A stretch of DNA of 64,000 bases, taken from Marinilabilia salmonicolor JCM 21150 (lineage in GTDB: Bacteria > Bacteroidota > Bacteroidia > Bacteroidales > Marinilabiliaceae). The stretch lies in contig NZ_AJKI01000053.1 in NCBI RefSeq assembly GCF_000259075.1, positions 1-64,000 on the forward strand. The letters are read 5' to 3'. Positions 57,887 to 64,000 of the stretch are shown one piece after another (the stretch's first letter is position 1; each line of letters begins with the position of its first letter). The notes under the pieces were generated by a model. It searched no databases. It was not told the origin of the DNA and saw only the letters and a program-made list of their open reading frames with translations. Position numbers and translations under genes: made by a program.

Positions 57887-60184
57887 ATGTTTCAAGTTTT
57901 TCTTTTTAAAAAAATACGAAAGCCGGGAGTATTGCTGTTGGCAATTCTCGGACTTTCTGTAATTCAGGGGTGTTCTTCTCCGCAGGAAGCTGCTGTGGAG
58001 GATGATTTTGCACAATATGTGGATCCCTACATTGGATCTGATTATCACGGGCATGTTTTCGTGGGAGCAAATGTCCCGTTTGGGGCAGTTCAGCCGGGAC
58101 CTACCAATTACATCAAAGGGTGGGACTGGTGTTCGGGGTATCATTACTCCGACAGCATAATGACCGGTTTTTCTCAACTCCACCTCAGCGGAACGGGAAT
58201 CGGGGACCTGGGGGATGTGCTGATTTCTCCATATACCGGAGAGTTACTCTTTTCTCCCGGAACGATCAAAGAGCCTTTGGCAGGATATGCCTCCATGTAT
58301 TCTCATGAGCGCGAAAAGGTAGAGCCCGGATACTATGAGGTGGATCTTCTGGACTATGATATCAATGTGAAACTCACAGCTTCGGAGCGGGTTAGTTTTC
58401 ATGAATATACTTTCCCCGAAAACAATGCTTCACGCATTGCCATTAATCTGGAGTTGGGGATTGGCTGGGATGCTCCTGTGGATACTCGTCTTGAACAAAT
58501 AAACGACACAACTCTTGCAGGCTTCCGGCACTCAAAAGGATGGGCCGAGGATCAGGAGCTTTATTATGCCATCATTCTTTCCAGGCCAATAGAGCATTTG
58601 GATTTACATACTGATCAGGGCCGGATAGAGGGTAACCTGGCACAGGGCCGTGATGTAGCAGGGGTGATTACTTATGCAACTGCTGGAGAAGAGGCGATTC
58701 AGCTTAAAGTGGGAATTTCTCCTGTCAGTCACGAAGCAGCACTTAAGAATATTGAAAGCGAAATCCCTCACTGGGATTTTTCTCAGGTGAAAGCCGAAGC
58801 CCGTGAGAAATGGAATAATGAACTGGGAAAAATAAAGATCGATGTTCCGGATGTTGAAACCAAACGGAAATTTTACACAGCGATGTACCATTCATTCATT
58901 GCTCCGGTTTTATTTAATGATCATGACGGATCTTACCGCGGAACGGACAAGAAGATCTATCAAAATCCCGGATTTGACAATTATTCTGTTTTCTCTCTTT
59001 GGGATACTTACCGGGCAAACCACCCTCTTTTTACCATTGTTCAGCCCGAAAAGGTGAATGATATGATCAATTCCATGCTGGCTATTTACGAGCAGCAGGG
59101 CAAATTGCCGGTTTGGCACCTCATGGGTAATGAAACTAATTGTATGGTAGGCTACAGCGCGGTTCCCGTGGTTTCGGATGCATTTTTCAAAGGATTTGAT
59201 GGTTTTGATGAGCAGCTTGCCTTCGAATCTGTATTGGCAACTTCTACCAATGATGAGTTTGGGCTGGATGAACTAAAAGAGAAGGGGTACATTCCTGCCG
59301 ATAAAGAGAAGGAATCGGTTTCCAAGGCACTGGAATATGCCATCTCCGATTGGGCCATTGCACGTTTCGCTGAGAAGATGGGAGATTCAGAAAATGCAGC
59401 CTATTATCATGATCGCTCCAGGGCTTACGAAAAGTATTTCGATCCGGAAACCCGGTTTATGCGTCCCATAATGAGTAATGGGGAGTTTAAATCTCCCTTT
59501 AACCCCTTCCAGTCAGTTCATGAAGTGGGCGACTATACCGAAGGAAATGCATGGCAATATACATGGATGGTTCCCCACGATGTTCAGGGGCTGATAGATC
59601 TGTTGGGAGGAGACGATGCGTTTGAGGCCAAGTTTGACAGTTTTTTTGTGGTGTCGGGAGATATGGGAGCTGAAGCATCTCCGGACATTTCCGGGCTTAT
59701 TGGTCAGTATGCCCAGGGCAACGAGCCCAGTCATCATGCTGCTTATATGTATGCATTTGCCGGTCGGCAATGGAAAACAGCCGAGAAAGTCCGTTACATA
59801 ATGGATGAGTTCTACACCGATCAACCCGATGGTATTATAGGAAATGAGGATTGTGGTCAGATGTCTGCCTGGTATATCTTTTCTTCCATGGGATTTTATC
59901 CTGTGAATCCTTCCTGTTCGGTGATGGTATTGGGTTCACCCGATCTCGACAGAGCGGAGGTGAAACTTCCGGGTGATAAAACTTTTACCATGATTGCACA
60001 CAATAACAGCAAAGAGAATATTTACATTCAATCGGCAACTCTCAATGGTGCTGATCTTGAGAGAAGTTATATCACTTACAAGGAAATTATGAATGGAGGT
60101 GTTCTGGAGTTTACCATGGGAGATACTCCCAATAAACAGTTTGGTACGGCTCCGGAAAACCGCCCCATTGAAGAGCTACCCTGA
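57887..60184 (+). CDS. GH92 exo-alpha-mannosidase (lipoprotein), first copy
   Basis: 765 aa calcium-dependent inverting alpha-mannosidase. Lipobox VIQGC (Cys29). An N-terminal sandwich (about 42-290: YVDPYIGSDYHGHVFVGANVPFGAVQPGP, GFSQLHLSGTGIGDLGD) and the (alpha/alpha)6 barrel (about 310-755) are seen. Expected catalytic parts are GNETNCMVGY, Glu552 in YTEGNAWQYTW (matching the general acid of BT3990), GNEPSHHAAY and GNEDCGQMSAWYIFSSMGFYP, which holds the base region. It acts on terminal alpha-mannose of the trimmed N-glycan core or high-mannose arms. The second GH92 differs at the acid motif (CESNGWHYFW), so the two probably take different linkages. Confidence 0.94.
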   Translation: MFQVFLFKKIRKPGVLLLAILGLSVIQGCSSPQEAAVEDDFAQYVDPYIGSDYHGHVFVGANVPFGAVQPGPTNYIKGWDWCSGYHYSDSIMTGFSQLHLSGTGIGDLGDVLISPYTGELLFSPGTIKEPLAGYASMYSHEREKVEPGYYEVDLLDYDINVKLTASERVSFHEYTFPENNASRIAINLELGIGWDAPVDTRLEQINDTTLAGFRHSKGWAEDQELYYAIILSRPIEHLDLHTDQGRIEGNLAQGRDVAGVITYATAGEEAIQLKVGISPVSHEAALKNIESEIPHWDFSQVKAEAREKWNNELGKIKIDVPDVETKRKFYTAMYHSFIAPVLFNDHDGSYRGTDKKIYQNPGFDNYSVFSLWDTYRANHPLFTIVQPEKVNDMINSMLAIYEQQGKLPVWHLMGNETNCMVGYSAVPVVSDAFFKGFDGFDEQLAFESVLATSTNDEFGLDELKEKGYIPADKEKESVSKALEYAISDWAIARFAEKMGDSENAAYYHDRSRAYEKYFDPETRFMRPIMSNGEFKSPFNPFQSVHEVGDYTEGNAWQYTWMVPHDVQGLIDLLGGDDAFEAKFDSFFVVSGDMGAEASPDISGLIGQYAQGNEPSHHAAYMYAFAGRQWKTAEKVRYIMDEFYTDQPDGIIGNEDCGQMSAWYIFSSMGFYPVNPSCSVMVLGSPDLDRAEVKLPGDKTFTMIAHNNSKENIYIQSATLNGADLERSYITYKEIMNGGVLEFTMGDTPNKQFGTAPENRPIEELP

Positions 60185-60246
60185 CAGCGTTTCTGTGAGG
60201 TGTGGAGTTAATCAGTAGAACAATAACACAGAGATTTGGAGATGCC

Positions 60247-60283
60247 CCCGGAGTCTGTCTGATGTAAATCAGCCTGCTCCGGG
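60247..60283. terminator. Hairpin between the two GH92 genes
   Basis: CCCGGAG (60247-60253) pairs with CTCCGGG (60277-60283), and CTGAT (60259-60263) with ATCAG (60268-60272) inside, followed by a T-rich stretch (CATTTCTTTG). It could reduce read-through or give a processing site in the 182-bp gap. Confidence 0.45.
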
Positions 60284-60366
60284 TCATTTCTTTGTTTCAC
60301 TGTTGGTCTTTCAATTCCTCCCGGGTTAGCTTTATTTACTTTTCCGGTCATTAATCAAATGTAAGT

Positions 60367-62580
60367 ATGAAAAAATCTCTTTTTCTGATAAGTATTCCGT
60401 TAATGTTGCTCCTTTTTATTCTGTCTTGTCAACCACGACAAAGGGAGGCAGAAACACGTCTTACCGATTACGTTAATCCATTTATGGGAACTGACGGGCC
60501 GGGAAATACCTACCCCGGAGCTACAGTCCCCTTTGGCATGGTACAGTTAAGTCCCGATATCGGTTACTCCGGATGGGACCGGATTGCCGGTTATTTCTAT
60601 CCGGATAGTATTATTACCGGCTTTAGCCATCTTCATCTCACCGGAACTGGTGCCGGTGACCTCTATGATATTTTACTTACGCCGGTGAACAGCAGAGCTG
60701 TTAAAACTACTTCCGAAAACGGAAACCGTCCGTATTCGACATTTTCTCATGACAATGAACATGCCGAACCCGGGTATTATCAGGTCTTCCTGCAGGACTA
60801 TGGTATTAATGCCGAACTTACTTCCACGCAAAGGACTGGTATTCACAACTATACTTTTCCAAAGGATGAGCATTCTGGATTTTTACTCGATCTGGGGTAT
60901 TCACTGAACTGGGATCGGCCGGTGATGACTTCCATCGAAGTAGAAGACAATCAAACCATTTCCGGATATCGGATGTCCTCAGGCTGGGCTGCCGATCAGC
61001 GTGTCTGGTTTGTGGCAAAGTTTTCGAAGCCAATTGAGAATACTACTCTTTTTCTGGATGGAGAAGAGGTGGAAGGCAGGGAAGTAAAAGGAACACATAC
61101 AAAGATAGACCTTCGGTTTTCCACTAAGGAACAAGAAGAGGTTATGGTAAAAGTAGGAATTTCAAGTGCCGGCAGAGAAGGAGCTTTGGCCGCTATTGAA
61201 TCTGAAGCCCCTCAATGGGACTTTGCCTCCTACCGGAAACAGGCCTCGGATATTTGGGAGAATGAACTAAGCAAAATTAAAGTGGAGAGTGATAACGAAG
61301 TCTGGAAAAAGACTTTTTACACCACTTTGTATCAGTCGATGCTGGCGCCTACACTTTATAGTGATGTCAATGGATATTACAAGGGTGCTGATGGAGAAAT
61401 TCATCAGGCAGAAGGCTATCAGAAATATGACACCTTTTCACTTTGGGATACTTTCCGGGCCGCTCATCCCCTCTATACAATTATGCACCCCGACCGGGTT
61501 CCGGATATGGTTCAGTCACTGCTTAGTCATTATCGGGAAACCGGATTGCTGCCCGTTTGGTCAATGCAAGGCAATGAGACCAATATGATGATTGGTTACC
61601 ACGCCGTTCCTGTAATTGTGGATGCGTGGTTCAAGGGAATTGGCGGGTTTGATCCGGAGGAGGCCTTTGAGGCTTGCAAATCCAATGCGATGTCGGATGA
61701 TCACGGCATTAAAGAGTACCGGGAGCTGGGTTATGTGCCTCTTTCGGATGACCATGAGAACTGGTCGGTATCCAAAACACTGGAGTATGCCTACGATGAC
61801 TGGTGTATCGCCATGTTTGCCAAAGATCTTGGTAAAACAGAGGATTATGAATATTACCTTGAACGAGCTTCCAACTGGAAAAATCATTTTGATCCCGAAA
61901 CCGGGTTTATGAGACCACGTCACGCCGATGGTCGTTTTATCAGTCATTTCGATCCTAAAGAATATACCGACCATTTTTGTGAAAGTAACGGCTGGCATTA
62001 TTTCTGGTTTGTCCCCCACGACATAGAGGGGCTCCGTGACAAACTCGGGAGTGAGCGCTTCAGTCATCGACTGGACAGTATGTTTACTTATGAACCTGAG
62101 GCCTCTGACGATTTACCCATATTCAGTACAGGAATGATCGGGCAGTATGCTCACGGAAATGAACCCAGCCACCATGTAGCTTATCTTTACAACTATACCG
62201 GAGAGTCATGGAAAACGCAGGAACGGGTGCGACAAATCCTGACGGAGATGTACCAGCCTGAACCTGCCGGACATTGCGGAAATGAAGATTGTGGTCAGAT
62301 GTCTGCCTGGTATGTGCTCAGTTCCATGGGAGTTTATCCGGTGAATCCGGCTGATGGTATATACCACATAGGAAGTCCGCTGTGGAGAAAGGCGACAATC
62401 TCCCTTCCAGGAGATAAGAATTTTACGATCAGCGCCCCCGGAGTTAGCGAAACGGCAAAATATGTGGCATCTGTAACCTTGAACGGTGAGAAACTTAGTA
62501 ACCCATGGATTCATCACAGTGATATTGTAGCAGGAGGAACTTTGGTCTTAGAAATGACTGATGAGCCAAACACCAATTAG
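60367..62580 (+). CDS. GH92 exo-alpha-mannosidase (lipoprotein), second copy
   Basis: 737 aa. Lipobox LFILSC (Cys21). The sandwich domain (YVNPFMGTDGPGNTYPGATVPFGMVQLSP, GFSHLHLTGTGAGDLYD) and barrel (GNETNMMIGYHAVPV, Glu539 in FCESNGWHYFWFVPHD, GNEPSHHVAYLYNY, GNEDCGQMSAWYVLSSMGVYP) are complete. It is a paralogue of the upstream GH92 but diverged in the acid-site surroundings, where Glu-Ser-Asn-Gly replaces Glu-Gly-Asn-Ala; in the family such changes go with different +1 sugar contacts (alpha-1,2, 1,3 or 1,6). Paired with the first copy and the downstream beta-mannosidase it would strip both alpha-mannoses of the trimannosyl core. Location is periplasm or outer surface. Confidence 0.94.
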   Translation: MKKSLFLISIPLMLLLFILSCQPRQREAETRLTDYVNPFMGTDGPGNTYPGATVPFGMVQLSPDIGYSGWDRIAGYFYPDSIITGFSHLHLTGTGAGDLYDILLTPVNSRAVKTTSENGNRPYSTFSHDNEHAEPGYYQVFLQDYGINAELTSTQRTGIHNYTFPKDEHSGFLLDLGYSLNWDRPVMTSIEVEDNQTISGYRMSSGWAADQRVWFVAKFSKPIENTTLFLDGEEVEGREVKGTHTKIDLRFSTKEQEEVMVKVGISSAGREGALAAIESEAPQWDFASYRKQASDIWENELSKIKVESDNEVWKKTFYTTLYQSMLAPTLYSDVNGYYKGADGEIHQAEGYQKYDTFSLWDTFRAAHPLYTIMHPDRVPDMVQSLLSHYRETGLLPVWSMQGNETNMMIGYHAVPVIVDAWFKGIGGFDPEEAFEACKSNAMSDDHGIKEYRELGYVPLSDDHENWSVSKTLEYAYDDWCIAMFAKDLGKTEDYEYYLERASNWKNHFDPETGFMRPRHADGRFISHFDPKEYTDHFCESNGWHYFWFVPHDIEGLRDKLGSERFSHRLDSMFTYEPEASDDLPIFSTGMIGQYAHGNEPSHHVAYLYNYTGESWKTQERVRQILTEMYQPEPAGHCGNEDCGQMSAWYVLSSMGVYPVNPADGIYHIGSPLWRKATISLPGDKNFTISAPGVSETAKYVASVTLNGEKLSNPWIHHSDIVAGGTLVLEMTDEPNTN

Positions 62581-62945
62581 TTTCTGTTCATAAAGTACCA
62601 CTTGCGTCCCCGAAGGATCGGGACAAGCTGTTACGCTTGCCCGAAAATTCCTCATTTCAAATGGATGATATTTTAATAAACGATTCTTACTATTTAATGG
62701 GCGGGGTGGCTTGTCCGTTTTCCGGGCCGGCGGATAGCGGGAAGCCAAAATGGGCGAATTTCAAGGCCTTGCGCAATGGTCGGAAATTTTGGCTTTTGCG
62801 GGGGGATAGGTTTAAACGGACTAGACCTTTTTGGTTCCTTTTTGGGGCAATGCCAAAAAGAACAATAGAAAATAGATTAAAAATTAAAATAAACTTTGCT
62901 TAATAGACCGACTCTAATGAGTGGGAAAATAAAGAAAGGACACTG
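62581..62945. repeat. Repeat-rich gap before beta-mannosidase
   Basis: 365 bp without a credible gene. It contains the hairpin-like GTCCCCGAAGGATCGGGAC (62606-62624), a GC-rich string at 62723-62742, and CTTTTTGG (62838-62845) pairing with CCAAAAAG (62853-62860) around GGCAATG. These look like pieces of dispersed Bacteroidota intergenic repeats (from memory, unchecked). An 88-codon frame at 62637-62903 runs through them and is not supported. Confidence 0.5.
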
Positions 62946-64000
62946 ATGGATAGAAGATTAATATTTATTGCCGGATTTATCGTGCTGATGTTCTCAGCTT
63001 GTAAGGAGTCGCAACCGCTTGTCGGAAAGCGATTGCTGAATCAAGACTGGGAATTCAGTCAGTCCGGAACCGATACCTGGCATCCGGCAGAAGTCCCGGG
63101 TTGTGTACATACCGATCTAATGAGCAATGGCATCATCGAAGATCCGTTTTACCGGGGTAATGAGGACTCGGTGCAGTGGATCAGTGAAAAGGATTGGGCC
63201 TATCGTACTTCTTTCCGGATCGATGAGCCTGAAAACGCCCACCAAGCGGCAGAACTGATCTTTGAAGGTCTGGACACCCATGCCACCGTTCAGTTAAACG
63301 GAGAGGTGATTCTGGAGTCCGATAATATGTTTAGAACCTATACCATAGATGTTTCCGATTATTTGACAAAAGGAGAGAATCATCTGGAAATATTGTTTCA
63401 TTCCCCTGAGGAATACAACAACCGGCAGGCGGCCAAACTGCCTTATGTGCTTCCGGAAGATGAACGCGTTCATTCGCGTAAGGCTCCTTATCAGTTTGGT
63501 TGGGACTGGGGGCCCAGACTGATCACATCAGGTATTTGGAAACCTGTTTATCTTCGCTTCTGGAATCAGGTACGAATTGACAATGCTTTCTTAAAGACTG
63601 ATAAGATATCCGATGAAAAGGCTGTTGTAATTGCTGATGTGGAGGTGGATGTGATTGAGCCTGTCAACGCTACCATAAAGATTTTCTCCCCGGAAGGTGC
63701 GTTTGAATCTGTTTCCAGGGAAGTGTCTTTGCAAAGAGGGATCAATAAAGTCAATCTTGATTTTGAAATTCCCGAGCCAAAGCTTTGGTGGAGCAATGGG
63801 TTAGGAGAACCTAATCTGTATGATGTGCATGTGGAACTGCTGACTGAAAACGGTCGTGATCTATTGACAGAACGAATAGGTATCCGTACCATCGAACTGG
63901 TTCAGGAAGATGATCAACACGGAAGAAGCTTTGAGTTTCATCTGAATGGTGTGCCGGTATTTGCCAAAGGAGCCAATTTTATCCCCCTGGAAAGTTTTCC
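62946..64000 (+). CDS. GH2 beta-mannosidase (lipoprotein), cut by window end
   Basis: Open frame from ATG 62946 to the end of the window, 351 codons seen. Residues 1-19 form a lipoprotein signal (IVLMFSAC, Cys19). A jelly-roll domain (about 25-200) has LLNQDWEFSQSGTDTWHPAEVPGCVHTDL, WAYRTSFRID, LIFEGLDTHATVQLNG, and the WDWGPRL motif after KAPYQFG that marks beta-mannosidases rather than beta-galactosidases. An Ig-like part follows, then the start of the barrel (FHLNGVPVFAKGANFIPLESF). The catalytic glutamates lie beyond the window. It would hydrolyse the Man-beta-1,4-GlcNAc bond of the N-glycan core outside the cytosol, in parallel with GH130. A whole enzyme of this type is about 850 aa. Confidence 0.9.
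   Translation, partial: MDRRLIFIAGFIVLMFSACKESQPLVGKRLLNQDWEFSQSGTDTWHPAEVPGCVHTDLMSNGIIEDPFYRGNEDSVQWISEKDWAYRTSFRIDEPENAHQAAELIFEGLDTHATVQLNGEVILESDNMFRTYTIDVSDYLTKGENHLEILFHSPEEYNNRQAAKLPYVLPEDERVHSRKAPYQFGWDWGPRLITSGIWKPVYLRFWNQVRIDNAFLKTDKISDEKAVVIADVEVDVIEPVNATIKIFSPEGAFESVSREVSLQRGINKVNLDFEIPEPKLWWSNGLGEPNLYDVHVELLTENGRDLLTERIGIRTIELVQEDDQHGRSFEFHLNGVPVFAKGANFIPLESF

Noticed and set aside
62637-62903. 88-codon plus-strand frame between GH92 and beta-mannosidase
   Set aside because: It runs through repeat-like palindromes, has no recognisable domain or signal peptide and a composition unlike its neighbours.

Overview
The window reads as a chromosomal glycan-utilisation region of a Bacteroidota bacterium (Bacteroidales/Marinilabiliales-like; genus cannot be named from sequence alone). 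Supporting signs are a SusC/SusD pair, a one-protein hybrid two-component sensor/regulator, many lipoprotein-type signal peptides with almost no Shine-Dalgarno sequences, three GH29 fucosidases, three GH20 hexosaminidases and two GH92 mannosidases, and intergenic spaces rich in dispersed palindromic repeats. No rRNA, tRNA, CRISPR array or intact transposase is visible.

Layout. (1) 0.1-7.3 kb, minus strand: GH2 beta-galactosidase, sulfatase, GH29 fucosidase. (2) 7.8-9.7 kb, plus: GH110 alpha-galactosidase. (3) 9.7-12.9 kb: a decayed patch holding a frameshifted sialidase-like gene (plus) and a GH123-like gene with several lesions (minus). (4) 23.7 down to 13.0 kb, minus: a tight sialic acid operon in the order sialidase, GH20, sialate O-acetylesterase, N-acetylneuraminate lyase, Kelch mutarotase-SSS symporter fusion, N-acylglucosamine 2-epimerase. 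(5) 24.2-28.9 kb, plus: an FCD-type GntR regulator followed by a hybrid two-component system. (6) 29.9-32.2 kb, plus: GH20. (7) 37.6 down to 32.2 kb, minus: SusC and SusD. (8) 50.1 down to 38.2 kb, minus: tandem transglutaminase-fold lipoprotein, GH29, PNGase F, GH20, CBM9-like protein, GH29. (9) 51.5-50.2 kb, minus: ROK regulator. (10) 51.8-64.0 kb, plus: GH3, SSS symporter, GH130 phosphorylase, CutC-family protein, two GH92 alpha-mannosidases and a GH2 beta-mannosidase cut by the window end.

Taken together the genes cover the linkages of a complex-type animal N-glycan. Sialic acid is de-O-acetylated, released, imported and catabolised. Galactose (beta-linked, and alpha-1,3-linked caps), sulfate, GlcNAc and fucose are trimmed by GH2, GH110, sulfatase, GH20 and GH29. 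PNGase F frees the glycan from protein. The trimannosyl core is taken apart by GH92, GH2 and GH130. No GH18 or GH85 endo-beta-N-acetylglucosaminidase is present in the window, so PNGase F is the only visible releasing enzyme. Substrate assignments are inferred from family membership and gene company, not measured.

The most useful new observations are: a 13-bp palindrome (TATGTAATACATA) repeated in front of the GntR gene and again between the GH2 and GH110 genes, which suggests one regulator for the sialic acid and galactosidase blocks; a double transglutaminase-fold lipoprotein in the PNGase F gene block that could be a second glycoprotein-processing enzyme; a five-member family of about 90-bp hairpin repeats at operon edges; and the pseudogene patch.
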